The notes under the pieces are model-generated. The model saw only the letters and a program-made list of their open reading frames with translations. It did no database searches and had not been told where the DNA came from. From the NCBI RefSeq assembly GCF_002494345.1, contig NZ_NXNI01000001.1, positions 2,976,001 to 3,040,000 on the forward strand: a stretch of 64,000 nt of DNA. The letters run 5' to 3'. Position 1 is the first letter of the stretch. Each line of letters starts with the position of its first letter. Both the position numbers and the translations under genes were made by a program. Below are positions 1 through 7,929 of this stretch, piece after piece. The stretch is from Natrinema ejinorense (GTDB lineage: Archaea > Halobacteriota > Halobacteria > Halobacteriales > Natrialbaceae).

Positions 1-238
1 CTCCGACGAGGCCGAGCACCGCGCGCGAAGCCTGCTCCAGAACGCCAAGGAGAAGGGCGTCCACTCGGGCAAGTCGCCGGTCGGCCTCGCCGCCGCCGCG
101 GTCTACGCCGCCGCGTTGCTGACCAACGAGAAGACCACGCAGGCCGCCGTCTCCGACGTCGCCGACATCTCCGAAGTCACCATCCGAAACCGCTACCACG
201 AGCTCCTCGAAGCCGAGGAGACCATCGGGATGGCCTAA
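1..238 (+). CDS. tfb: Transcription initiation factor TFB (C-terminal part, 5' end outside window)
   Basis: This is the last 78 residues of a TFIIB-type factor, which bridges TBP at the TATA/BRE and RNA polymerase at archaeal promoters. The visible part is the second cyclin-like repeat: helices around KEKGVHSGKSPVGLAAAAVY, the YAAALL helix, and the terminal recognition segment with SEVTIRNRYHELLEA, which contacts the BRE in this family. The reading frame is open from base 2 and ends in TAA at 236-238. Haloarchaea usually carry several TFB paralogues, and which one this is cannot be decided from the fragment. Confidence 0.93.
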   Translation, partial: SDEAEHRARSLLQNAKEKGVHSGKSPVGLAAAAVYAAALLTNEKTTQAAVSDVADISEVTIRNRYHELLEAEETIGMA

Positions 239-310
239 CTCGGGACCCCGACCGACTGAAACTCGCCGGAACGATACCGTTTTTGCCACGCTCGTCCGCA
301 GTGGGTAGCA

Positions 311-985
311 ATGGAACTTGACTTCGACTCGTTCGTACTCGCGGCGTCGACGGCGGACCTCTCCGAGGAACCCACAGCCCGCGAGCACGCGGACGCGATC
401 GAGTTTCGAATGGACCTGGCCGACGAGCCACTGGCCGCACTCGAGGCCTACGACGGCGAGCTCCCGCTCCTCGCGACGAATCGCGCCGACTGGGAGGGCG
501 GAGACGCCGACGAGGACGGCCGGCTCGAGGCGCTGACCGAAGCGACCGGGTTCGATGCCGTCGCCGCGATCGACGTCGAGCTCGAGTCTATCGTGGATGG
601 CGACGCCGAGGACACCCTCGAGACGGCTCGTGACCGGGACGTCTCGATCGTCGCGTCGGCCCACGACTTCGAAGGGACGCCGCCTCGAACGGAGCTCGTC
701 CGGACGCTGACGGAGGCGGGCAAGTACGCCGACGTCGCGAAGCTGGCGGTGACTGCGGAATCGAAGGCCGATACGCTCGCGGTGTTGTCCGCGACCGAAC
801 AGCTGACCGCCCACGGCGACACGGTCGCGACGATGGCGATGGGTGACGTGGGAAGCCACACGCGTGCGGTCGCACCGGTGTACGGGTCGAAAATCGGCTA
901 CGCGCCGGTCGATCCCGCGGCGGCGACCGCACCGGGCCAGTACGACCTCGAGACGCTCGCGGAACTGGTGACACGACTCGGGTGA
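311..985 (+). CDS. aroD: 3-dehydroquinate dehydratase, type I
   Basis: Converts 3-dehydroquinate to 3-dehydroshikimate in the shikimate pathway; cytoplasmic. The 224-residue product has the class I TIM-barrel length and pattern: an EFRMD strand near residue 31, the SAHDFEGTPP segment that holds the catalytic His, KLAVTA with the Schiff-base Lys, and the closing MGDVGSHTRAVAPVYGSKIG region. The gene starts 72 bp after the TFB stop on the same strand, with a T-rich stretch (CCGTTTTTGCC) about 30 bp upstream of the ATG as a possible promoter. DHQ synthase II lies about 0.6 kb downstream on the other strand, so consecutive pathway steps are neighbours. Confidence 0.93.
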   Translation: MELDFDSFVLAASTADLSEEPTAREHADAIEFRMDLADEPLAALEAYDGELPLLATNRADWEGGDADEDGRLEALTEATGFDAVAAIDVELESIVDGDAEDTLETARDRDVSIVASAHDFEGTPPRTELVRTLTEAGKYADVAKLAVTAESKADTLAVLSATEQLTAHGDTVATMAMGDVGSHTRAVAPVYGSKIGYAPVDPAAATAPGQYDLETLAELVTRLG

Positions 986-1043
986 GTCGAAAACGAGGAG
1001 AATCGGAATGTTAAGGGCAGGGGGCCCCTACCATCCCAGTACA

Positions 1044-1481
1044 ATGACATGGCTCCGTGCGCTTCTCGCCGCCGGCCTGTCGGTGATCATGCCCGGTGCG
1101 GGCCACGTCCTCGTTCGTGACTGGCTCCGCGCTGCCCTTTTTGCCGGGCTCTTCCTCTCGGTGAGTGCCTTCTTTCTCCCGATCGATCAACTCACGGCGG
1201 CCGGCCCGATAACGAGTTACGACGAGGCCTTCGAGCAAGCGACGATCATGGCCGAGGAAACCGACGTGATGGCACAGTTCTTCCTCTCGTTTATCGCCCT
1301 GTTTGCCGCGGTCGATTCGGCCTTTCGCGCGCTGGGCTACCTGCCCGGCGGCGATACGGAGACGGACGGATCGACCTGCCCCGAGTGCGGGAAAGAAATC
1401 GACGAGGACCTCGCGTTCTGCCACTGGTGTACGACGCGACTCGAACCGGCAGAGCCCGAGGCAGAGACGAACGATATCTGA
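1044..1481 (+). CDS. Small membrane protein with C-terminal zinc ribbon (DUF7575-like)
   Basis: A 145-residue protein of unknown function. From the ATG at 1044 (chosen over an upstream in-frame ATG because the protein then starts directly with a hydrophobic helix) it shows a membrane segment near residues 4-20, a second near 28-45, a short loop, a third around residues 75-95, and a C-terminal zinc ribbon with two CxxC pairs (CPECGKE and CHWCTTR). The architecture, membrane helices plus a rubredoxin-type knuckle, is common in uncharacterised haloarchaeal proteins. It follows aroD by 58 bp but shares no obvious pathway with it. The DUF name is from memory and tentative. Confidence 0.75.
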   Translation: MTWLRALLAAGLSVIMPGAGHVLVRDWLRAALFAGLFLSVSAFFLPIDQLTAAGPITSYDEAFEQATIMAEETDVMAQFFLSFIALFAAVDSAFRALGYLPGGDTETDGSTCPECGKEIDEDLAFCHWCTTRLEPAEPEAETNDI

Positions 1482-1595
1482 GGACGGTCTGCTGGAAGTC
1501 ATCGACGGTACACCCCTAAGACAGGTCGCGGTTGCACCGGTAAATCGTTACAGGAGACCGTACGAGCCGAGCGGGCGAGGAACCGACGGGGACCG

Positions 1596-2777
1596 CTACT
1601 TCTCGATGATGCTTTCCTCGACGGCTTCGCCGAAGTGGCGAGCCGTATCCTCGTAGTACAGCAGTATCTCGTCGCCGGCCTCGAGATCAGTCACCGCCTT
1701 GCGTCCGTCGGCGGTGGCGACCTTGATCGTCTCGGCGTTCTGGAGCAGGGTTTCGACGCGGTCGCCGTTTGCGGCCTCGAGGGCGATCCGGAACATCGGC
1801 CGCTGTTCGATCTTGACCCGACCGACGATGGCCTCGCGGGTGTTGCCCTGCAGATCGACGACCTGAACCTCGTCGCCGCTTTGCAGTTCCGAGAGGTACT
1901 TCGTCCCGCCGTCGGGCGTGCGGACGTAGGCGTGGACCGCGCCCGCGTTCACCCGGAAGGGACGGGAGGCGACGTACGGTGATTCCGCGGTTTCGCCGTG
2001 GACGAACACCAGTCCGCGGCTCATCGACCCCACGAGCATCCCCTCGTCGTGCTCGAGCAGGCTGCCGGTATCGACACAGACCCGGTCGGCGCTGCCGGCC
2101 CGTTCGACGTCGCGGACCTCGGCGTACTCGAGATCGAGGCTCTCGCGGGCGGCCTCGTCCCGGACCTCGACCGTCTTGCGAATCTCGTCGGGGTCGTCGG
2201 AGTCGAGCAGGACGGCATCGGAGCCGATCTCGAGGGTTTCGAACGCCGTCTTGGCCTCCTCGGCGCTGGTCACGCCCGCGACGAGGTCGGTCTCCTCGCC
2301 GATGCGCGCGATCAGGTTCTCGAGGGGGATGATCGTCCAGTCCTCGCCGACGACGATCGTGTGGTCGGCTTCCTCGGCGGCGGTTTCCGCGAAGCGTTCG
2401 TACTCCTTGCCCAGAATGCGGACGTACGCGCCCCGGTCGAAGTCGCCGTCCCGTCGCAGCGTCGAGAGATCCGCCGAGCCCGAGAAGTCCTCGGGCAGGT
2501 CGATCGTCGCGTCGCCCTCGCCGTTTTTGCCGACGATAATCGCGTCGGCCTGCGAAGCAGGGTCGTCTTCGCCCTCGGCGTCGTCGACCAGGGTCACGTC
2601 GCCGTCGGTTCGAAACGCCGCGACGTTGATGTCGCCCAGTTCGCGGACGCGTCCGACGTCGTCTTCGTCGACCAGTACCCAGTCTGCACCCGCTTCGAGC
2701 GCGGTGGTGATCCGCGCCCGGCGGTCGTTCCAGTCGCCGACGGTATCGTCGGCTTTCACCCAGACAGCTCGCGTCAT
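1596..2777 (-). CDS. 3-dehydroquinate synthase II (archaeal type)
   Basis: Catalyses oxidative deamination and cyclisation of 2-amino-3,7-dideoxy-D-threo-hept-6-ulosonate (ADH) to 3-dehydroquinate, replacing bacterial AroB in most archaea. The 393-residue protein starts MTRAVWVKADD, a typical start for the family. It carries the acidic N-terminal half with IVGKNGEGD and VVGEDWTIIPLENLIA, then SMSRGLVFVHGE and the C-terminal small beta domain (GNTREAIVGRVKIEQRPMF). An in-frame extension upstream of 2777 is poor in family-like sequence and was not used. Its substrate would be made by the ADH synthase encoded at 7930-8724, so the two unusual archaeal steps lie 5 kb apart. Confidence 0.93.
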   Translation of the reverse strand: MTRAVWVKADDTVGDWNDRRARITTALEAGADWVLVDEDDVGRVRELGDINVAAFRTDGDVTLVDDAEGEDDPASQADAIIVGKNGEGDATIDLPEDFSGSADLSTLRRDGDFDRGAYVRILGKEYERFAETAAEEADHTIVVGEDWTIIPLENLIARIGEETDLVAGVTSAEEAKTAFETLEIGSDAVLLDSDDPDEIRKTVEVRDEAARESLDLEYAEVRDVERAGSADRVCVDTGSLLEHDEGMLVGSMSRGLVFVHGETAESPYVASRPFRVNAGAVHAYVRTPDGGTKYLSELQSGDEVQVVDLQGNTREAIVGRVKIEQRPMFRIALEAANGDRVETLLQNAETIKVATADGRKAVTDLEAGDEILLYYEDTARHFGEAVEESIIEK

Positions 2778-2998
2778 GAATCGATCCTCGAAGGGAACCG
2801 GCTTGAACGTGGCGGATCGGGCAGGGCCGGCGGATCGATCGGTCCAACGGATCGACGGTAGCCGTTTCCGGGTCGTCGAGCCCGATACCGCCGGTCGAAA
2901 GCCGTAATAGAACGGACAGTGCCAACACCCACGATAGTAAGGATAGTACGGATACTTTCTCAGAAGTTGATAAGATATCTCCGGGCGATCGATCGAAC

Positions 2999-3580
2999 AT
3001 GGGTCAGCGTCACCTCGAGATGGATGCAGAACCGTCGATCGACCGCGCCGCCCGCCGTCTCGAGGCGGAGTCCGCGGCCGCAGTCGCGCGAGCGGTCTAC
3101 GATCACGCCGGCGAGCTGGCGGCCCTCGAGTACGGGCAGCCGGCTGCCATGCTGGGCGCGATCCGGCTCGCCGCTCGCCGCACCGGCGTCGGCGAACCGG
3201 ACCGTGAACGGCTCGCGGCGGAGTTCGACGTCGAGCCGGACCGCGTCGTCGCGGCCGACGAGTTGCAGTCGCGGTACCTGACACCGCCCGCGGACGACGA
3301 CGAGATCCACCGGCTCCGACGGCGACTCATCGTGGCCAGAGAAGTGCTGGCCGCAGTCGAGCGCGGCCGTGGCGCTGGCCCCGAGCTTCCGGGCTCGCAC
3401 CTCGCTGACGCCGCGCCCTTCCTGCTCGCACGCGCGAGCAGCCACCTCGATTCCCGCACCGACCGCGAGTTCCCGGGACTCGACGCGGCGGCGCTTCGCG
3501 ACCACATCGAGCGACTCGAGGCCGACCTCGAGTTCGCTCGGCTAGGGACGAAACTGTACAGGCTGGTTCACGAGGAGTGA
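2999..3580 (+). CDS. Uncharacterised haloarchaeal protein, helical
   Basis: A 193-residue acidic, Ala/Arg/Glu-rich and probably all-helical protein of unknown function. The start may be 2999 (MGQRHLE) or the in-frame ATG at 3020 (MDAEPSID). There is no signal peptide or membrane segment. Residues about 50-95, beginning GQPAAMLGAIRLAARRTGV and followed by a segment with FDVEPDRVV, resemble the pattern of a cyclin-like repeat of TFB proteins, but the match is weak and judged only by eye. The gene is divergent from DHQ synthase II, with a 221-bp shared intergenic region containing AT-rich patches around 2930-2990. GC3 bias supports real coding. Confidence 0.6.
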   Translation: MGQRHLEMDAEPSIDRAARRLEAESAAAVARAVYDHAGELAALEYGQPAAMLGAIRLAARRTGVGEPDRERLAAEFDVEPDRVVAADELQSRYLTPPADDDEIHRLRRRLIVAREVLAAVERGRGAGPELPGSHLADAAPFLLARASSHLDSRTDREFPGLDAAALRDHIERLEADLEFARLGTKLYRLVHEE

Positions 3581-3587
3581 GTAGGCG

Positions 3588-3686
3588 ACGCGTGTGCCGG
3601 CCGACCGCCGCTCGGACGGTCCGGCGTCGCTGGGTCTCGGCGCACCCACAGGGCGGTCCCACCGGGAAATTGGGACAGCAAACCGT
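3588..3686 (+). repeat. Repeat family R2, copy 1 (hairpin plus 26-bp core)
   Basis: Intergenic, between two converging genes. Bases 3661-3686 match the 26-bp core seen again at 59446-59471 (one difference in the core) and, on the opposite strand, at 40134-40159. A short inverted repeat, TGGGT...ACCCA (3631-3648), lies just upstream of the core. Sequence outside the core does not match the other copies. The function is unknown; see the findings. Confidence 0.6.
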
Positions 3687-3687
3687 C

Positions 3688-4548
3688 TCAGGATTCGGTG
3701 CCGTCACCGATGAGCTTGTGCCGGAACGCCCGGTAGGCGTTTTCGCCTCGCTCGGTCAACTCGACCACGCGTCGGCGGCCGACCGACTCGATCGTGACGT
3801 AGCCGTCCTCAGCGAGGGGCTCGAGGACGTGGGTATCCAGCACGCGGAACGCGCCCTTGTCCTCGCCGGAGCGCTCGTCGGGCGAGCGACGGTCGGCGAT
3901 AAAAGAGAGGTCGTGGTCGCGCGCGTACTCGATGAGGTCCTTCTTCTTCGGCGGGGCCGTCCGATCGTCGTGAAATCCGTCCCACGCGGGCGGATCGGAG
4001 AGGAACTCCATGATCGCGACCTGGTCACGCGACGGCGACTCGATCGGATAGGTCGGGACCTCCTCGATCTCGTCGAGTCCGAACGAGACCGGTTCGGCGG
4101 TCCCGTCGTGGGCGTACTCCGCGGGCTCGACGTAATAGGCGTGTGCGTCCGTCGAGACGTCCATACACGCGATCGTCGCACCGATCGCCGGGATCGTCCC
4201 GGCCCCGGAGACGTTGACGTACACCTGATCGTCTGCGTGCTCGTCGGCGATCGTCGTCACGTCTCCGAGCACGGCGTAGACGTCCGTCAGATCACACACC
4301 CAGGTCCGAACCTCGGGGACGATCGACTCGAGTTCCGCGCGCAATTCCTCGTGGTACTCGGCGGCTGCCGTGGCGTTTCGCTCGGTCGTTCCGTTCCACT
4401 CCCCTTCGTTGCCGTTCCTCCCCCTGCCGCCCACGCCGTCACCCTCGAGCAGATAGACCAGATCCGCCCGCTGGTCCCGGATCGGCTCGAGGATCCGATC
4501 GAACTCGTAGCCCAGTGGCACGACGTGGACTCGCTTGACGACCTCCAT
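3688..4548 (-). CDS. CARF-like/winged-helix regulator (HFX_2341 / DUF6293 family)
   Basis: A 286-residue predicted transcriptional regulator. The N-terminal ~170 residues form a Rossmann-like domain (VHVVPLGYEFDRI strand-loop, VYVNVSGAGTIPAIGATIA with the glycine-rich ligand loop) resembling CARF-type cyclic-nucleotide sensors. The C-terminal ~110 residues, from about residue 175, are a winged helix (KKKDLIEYARDHDLSFIA, then FRVLDTHVLEPLAEDGYVTIESVGRRRVVELTERG). An AT-rich TATA-like box (TTATTTTTATTG on the coding strand, about 4566-4577) lies some 25 bp upstream of the ATG, suggesting a leaderless transcript. No CRISPR or defence gene is nearby, so the ligand and target are unknown. A short Gly/Asn-rich insert (about residues 38-60) looks variable. 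Confidence 0.8.
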   Translation of the reverse strand: MEVVKRVHVVPLGYEFDRILEPIRDQRADLVYLLEGDGVGGRGRNGNEGEWNGTTERNATAAAEYHEELRAELESIVPEVRTWVCDLTDVYAVLGDVTTIADEHADDQVYVNVSGAGTIPAIGATIACMDVSTDAHAYYVEPAEYAHDGTAEPVSFGLDEIEEVPTYPIESPSRDQVAIMEFLSDPPAWDGFHDDRTAPPKKKDLIEYARDHDLSFIADRRSPDERSGEDKGAFRVLDTHVLEPLAEDGYVTIESVGRRRVVELTERGENAYRAFRHKLIGDGTES

Positions 4549-4596
4549 ACGCCGAGAGGTGTGTCAATAAAAATAACTGCTGCGGAATCGGCGGGT

Positions 4597-4680
4597 TATA
4601 GCAGCCACCGAACGTCACTGCACACCTGACCGCATGAGGCGTTGCGGTCAGTGTGTCGATCGGTTCAGTAGCTACTAGCG
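4597..4680 (-). repeat. 84-bp foldback element, copy A (degenerate)
   Basis: Imperfect palindrome in the intergenic region between the DUF6293-type regulator and the HAD gene. The outer arms (TATAGCAGCCACCGAA... and ...TTCAGTAGCTACTAG) are diverged. The inner stem TGACCGCA / TGCGGTCA is perfect and differs from copy B by a compensatory T-A to C-G change. Orientation is opposite to copies B and D. It lacks one base in the loop relative to copy B. Confidence 0.8.
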
Positions 4681-4849
4681 GCTCGAGTCGACCCCGAGCG
4701 GCCGCGAGGGTCGGCTCCCCGGTCGAACCACCAGTCGGGCGGGACTGAACGGGGCTTTCAGGCAGTTCTCGTCGGTGACGATACGCCGTCTCGAGTGGAT
4801 GCGACCTCGGCGAAACGTTGAGAACGCCCCCGCCCCTACACGGTGACAG

Positions 4850-5524
4850 ATGGCCGCCTACGACGCGATCTGTTTCGATCTTGATTCGACGCTCTGCGAA
4901 TCGACCCAGGACGCCGCGAGCCTGCTCGAGTCGACCTTCGAGCGGGCCGGCTGTGACCCGTTCTGTACGCCGGCGGATCTGCGAGCCGCGGTGCCCGACC
5001 TGCCGACCGCCGAGACGGATCGGGAGTTCTACGAGCAACTCTTTACGGAAGTCACACGGCGGGCCGGCCTGGCTCCGGATCTCGCGCCGACGCTCGCGAC
5101 GAACTACCTCGACGTCCAGGAGCCGACCGCCGTCCGGTTCCGGCCCGGCGCGAAACCCGCCCTCGAATACGCCCGCGAACGTGCGTCCGTCGCGCTCATC
5201 ACGAACGGTGGCCGGAAGACACAAACCCAGAAACTCCGATCGCTGGGTATCGAGGACGCGTTCGACACCCACGTCTTCACGGAGCCAAGCGCGGGGATCC
5301 TCCCGAAACCGAACGCCGCCCCCTTCGAACGCGCACTCGCCGACCTCGACGTGACGCCGGACGCGGCGATCCACGTCGGCGACTCGTTACACGCCGACAT
5401 CGCAGGGGCCAACGCGATGGGCCTGGACTCGGCCTGGCTCGATACCGGCCGCGACGACGGCCCCAGCGAGCACGAACCGACCTACGAACTCGCGTCGCTC
5501 GAGGCCTTCGAAACGATCGTCTAG
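4850..5524 (+). CDS. HAD-superfamily phosphatase
   Basis: A 224-residue haloacid-dehalogenase-type hydrolase, cytoplasmic, expected to dephosphorylate a small phosphorylated metabolite; the substrate is unknown. All four HAD motifs are visible: the nucleophile motif DLDST at residues 10-14, motif II in LITNGG, the Lys of motif III in LPKPNAAPF, and motif IV HVGDSLHADIAGANAMG. A helical cap domain occupies about residues 20-90. This places it with the phosphoglycolate-phosphatase/HAD-IA group. It stands alone: copy A of the foldback element lies about 170 bp upstream and the next gene converges 15 bp downstream. Confidence 0.88.
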   Translation: MAAYDAICFDLDSTLCESTQDAASLLESTFERAGCDPFCTPADLRAAVPDLPTAETDREFYEQLFTEVTRRAGLAPDLAPTLATNYLDVQEPTAVRFRPGAKPALEYARERASVALITNGGRKTQTQKLRSLGIEDAFDTHVFTEPSAGILPKPNAAPFERALADLDVTPDAAIHVGDSLHADIAGANAMGLDSAWLDTGRDDGPSEHEPTYELASLEAFETIV

Positions 5525-5539
5525 TGGCGGTTCGAACCC

Positions 5540-6079
5540 CTACTCGTCAGGCAGCAGATCCGTGTGAACGACGGCCCGATACTGGGTGTCCGTCCCTTCC
5601 TCGAGTCGCTTGAGCAGCGCCGCCGCGTTCGGGAAACTCTCGGGGAGTTCGAACGAGTCCGACTCGTCCTCGTCGCGGTCCTTGCAGCGCTTGACGAACT
5701 CGATCAGGACCTCGAGGGTCCCGCGACGGGCGTAGACGACGCCGATATCTCGCTCGAGGGTCTCGCTCCAGGTCCCGATGACCGACGCGGCCGCGTTCTG
5801 GGGCCGTTGCAGTCGCTCGACGAGCGCGTCGGTATCGATATCGGGGCCCTCCTCGCCCCCCACGTCGTCGATGACCGCCTGGAGTTCCTCGGGGTCCGTC
5901 TCGGCTGGCGACCCGTCGCCGGCCGCCTCGAGCAACTCACCGAAGGCCTCGACCTCCTCGCGGCGAACCGCGATCGGATAGACGAAGTCGTGGGTCTCCT
6001 TCGGGAGCGTGTACGATTTCCCCTCGATGCCCTGTTCGCCGGGGCCGGACGAACCCAGCATCAACTCGAGTATTCCCAT
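5540..6079 (-). CDS. Uncharacterised haloarchaeal protein
   Basis: A 179-residue acidic soluble protein without a recognisable catalytic motif. I start at the ATG at 6079 (MGILELMLGSSGPGEQG) rather than the in-frame codon five residues upstream, because the start then looks like related haloarchaeal proteins. Features: a Gly-rich N-terminus, a region beginning YTLPKETHDFVYPIAVRREE, a helical Glu-rich middle, and a strand-rich part around IGVVYARRGTLEVLIEFVKR. It converges with the HAD gene (15-bp gap). I cannot assign a function. Confidence 0.65.
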   Translation of the reverse strand: MGILELMLGSSGPGEQGIEGKSYTLPKETHDFVYPIAVRREEVEAFGELLEAAGDGSPAETDPEELQAVIDDVGGEEGPDIDTDALVERLQRPQNAAASVIGTWSETLERDIGVVYARRGTLEVLIEFVKRCKDRDEDESDSFELPESFPNAAALLKRLEEGTDTQYRAVVHTDLLPDE

Positions 6080-6157
6080 ACCTGACACAGGCATGGTGAG
6101 GCGAATAAGTGTTCCGCGCTCGACCCGTCGCTCGCCCCGATTCGAGCACCGATCGCG

Positions 6158-6730
6158 CTACCATTCGTCGCCGAGGGCCGCTTTCGCGCCGCCGTAGCCG
6201 CCGGCGGTCGTCCACGTCCGGCCGCTTTCCGCGTGTTCGACCTCGTAGGCACCGCCGCACGCACCACAGCGGTACTGATCGGGTGATTTCACGGGCGTGG
6301 ACGCGCGATGGCGCGTTGCCCGCCAGTCACAGCCGTCGGTGAGACACCGGAGGACGTATCGGGGCTCCGCGAACGCCTCGCAGTAGCGCGGGGCCTCGAG
6401 CGCGCCAGCCCGGTCGCGAAATCGTTCCCCGTGTCCGGACTCGCCGAAGTGCTGGAACTCCCAGGCGTGGACGAGTTCGTGGCGGACGATCCCCGCGAAC
6501 TCGGGCCAGTCGTAGTGGTCGTACGCCCGGCGGGCGAGCACGATCGTCGCGACGCCACTGTCCGCGTTCCACCTGCAAAGGCCCGCTCGGCGGCGCGCTC
6601 GCGAGGAGACCGTCCACTCGAGGGCCCCGAGGTCGACGGCCAGTTCGTACTCCTCGCGGACCTCACGGGCGTGAATCCGCGCGCGGGCGACGATCTCGTC
6701 TGCGAGCGTCAGCTCCTCGCCGTCGGTCAC
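6158..6730 (-). CDS. SprT-like zinc metalloprotein
   Basis: A 190-residue SprT-like domain protein (gluzincin fold), related to the protease part of Spartan, which cuts DNA-protein crosslinks in eukaryotes. The zinc site is HELVH at residues 84-88, with Glu85 as catalytic base and His100 in GHG as the probable third ligand. A C-terminal zinc ribbon follows (CLTDGCDWRATRH ... YRCGACGG), as in many archaeal and bacterial SprT proteins. No substrate-targeting domain is present. It is transcribed away from the cation-efflux gene at 6912, with about 180 bp of AT-rich DNA between them. A DNA-protein-crosslink repair role is an inference from family only. Confidence 0.85.
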   Translation of the reverse strand: MTDGEELTLADEIVARARIHAREVREEYELAVDLGALEWTVSSRARRRAGLCRWNADSGVATIVLARRAYDHYDWPEFAGIVRHELVHAWEFQHFGESGHGERFRDRAGALEAPRYCEAFAEPRYVLRCLTDGCDWRATRHRASTPVKSPDQYRCGACGGAYEVEHAESGRTWTTAGGYGGAKAALGDEW

Positions 6731-6818
6731 GGCCTCGTAGTAGGTGTCTACCGCCGAAGTCGTTCCGATTCGGTCCCGCTCCGGGCGAGAAGCGGCGATG
6801 TGCCGGGCACGTTTTAAT

Positions 6819-6882
6819 AACTCAATCGAGTATTTTTGCCAAGATTAGCATATAAAACGGCGTTTAATAGCAGCTATGTTAA
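6819..6882 (+). promoter_or_regulatory. Promoter of the cation-efflux gene with two dyads
   Basis: TATAAAA at 6851-6857 is a good archaeal TATA box, about 55 bp before the chosen ATG. An inverted repeat, TTAATAGC-A-GCTATGTTAA (6864-6882), sits at the expected transcription start, and a second short dyad, ACTC-AATC-GAGT (6820-6831), lies upstream of the TATA box. Both are plausible binding sites for a metal-responsive repressor, but no regulator gene is adjacent. Confidence 0.5.
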
Positions 6883-6911
6883 TAAGAGTGAGGTCCCGAG
6901 TTCGACATACG

Positions 6912-7871
6912 ATGCGTCAACACGAGTCGGCGCACGCTCACGACGACTCGCACGCAGGCGACGACCACAGCCACGGACGGGGACACAGCCACGGCGGGGA
7001 TTCGACGAGCAGTCGCAAACTCGCCGCCGTCTCGCTGATCAACGTCGTCGGCTTCCTCGTCGAACTCGCGGGCGGGCTGGCCTTTGGCTCCGTCGCGCTG
7101 ATCAGCGACGCCGTCCACATGCTGTTCGACGCGCTAGCGTACGTGATGGCCTTCGCTGCCGCTCACGTCGCCGAACAGTACGGCGACGGCGAGCGCTGGT
7201 CGTACGGCCTCCACCGTCTCGAGCCGTTCGCCGCGTTCCTCAACGGGCTCCTCCTCTTGCCGATGGTCGGGTTCATCCTCTGGGAGTCCTATCAGCGCTT
7301 CCTCGAGCCCGTCGCCATCGGTACCGGGCCGACGATCGCCATCGCGACGGGCGGCCTCCTCGTCAACGTCGGCTCGGTGTACGTCCTCCACGGCGACGCG
7401 ATGAGCCTCAACGAGAAGGGTGCGTTCTACCACTTGCTCGGCGACGCCGGCGGCTCCGTCGCCGTCATCGTCTCCGTGCTCGCCATCGAGGTGACCGGCA
7501 TCCGCGTCGTCGACCCGATCGCCGCGGCGCTCATCGCCGCCGTGGTGACCTGGTCGGCAGTCACCGTCTTGCGCGGCAGCGGCGAGATCTTCTTCCTCAA
7601 GACGCCCCTCGAGAGCGACGACATTCGATCCCACATAACCGGGATCGACGGCGTGGATCGAGTCGACGACTTCCACGCGTGGCAGATCTGCAGTCAGATC
7701 ACGGTCGCGACGGTCCACCTCGAGACCGGCGTCGAGACGATGGCCGAGGCCGAATCGGTCGTCGCTCGCGTCCACGACGAACTCGCCCGCCACGGCGTCG
7801 ATCACGCGACCGTCGAACTGAGTCCTCACTATGCGGACCGTGACGTGCATCTCGATACGCATTGTCACTGA
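6912..7871 (+). CDS. Cation diffusion facilitator (probable Zn/Co/Cd efflux)
   Basis: A 319-residue CDF transporter exporting divalent metal in exchange for protons across the cytoplasmic membrane. The N-terminus is His/Asp-rich (HESAHAHDDSHAGDDHSHG), a typical metal-binding loop. Six membrane segments follow between about residues 40 and 235. The two metal-site motifs HxxxD are present in TM2 (SDAVHMLFD) and TM5 (HLLGD), which in this family indicates zinc-type selectivity. The cytoplasmic ferredoxin-like domain follows (ITGIDGVDRVDDFHAWQI). The ATG at 6912 is preferred over the one at 6876, because the TATA box at 6851 would place the transcript start at about 6880. Confidence 0.9.
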   Translation: MRQHESAHAHDDSHAGDDHSHGRGHSHGGDSTSSRKLAAVSLINVVGFLVELAGGLAFGSVALISDAVHMLFDALAYVMAFAAAHVAEQYGDGERWSYGLHRLEPFAAFLNGLLLLPMVGFILWESYQRFLEPVAIGTGPTIAIATGGLLVNVGSVYVLHGDAMSLNEKGAFYHLLGDAGGSVAVIVSVLAIEVTGIRVVDPIAAALIAAVVTWSAVTVLRGSGEIFFLKTPLESDDIRSHITGIDGVDRVDDFHAWQICSQITVATVHLETGVETMAEAESVVARVHDELARHGVDHATVELSPHYADRDVHLDTHCH

Positions 7872-7929
7872 CCGCGAGGGATGTCGCGGACGCTACTGCG
7901 ATCGACGGCGAGAAGAGAAACGAAGGGTC

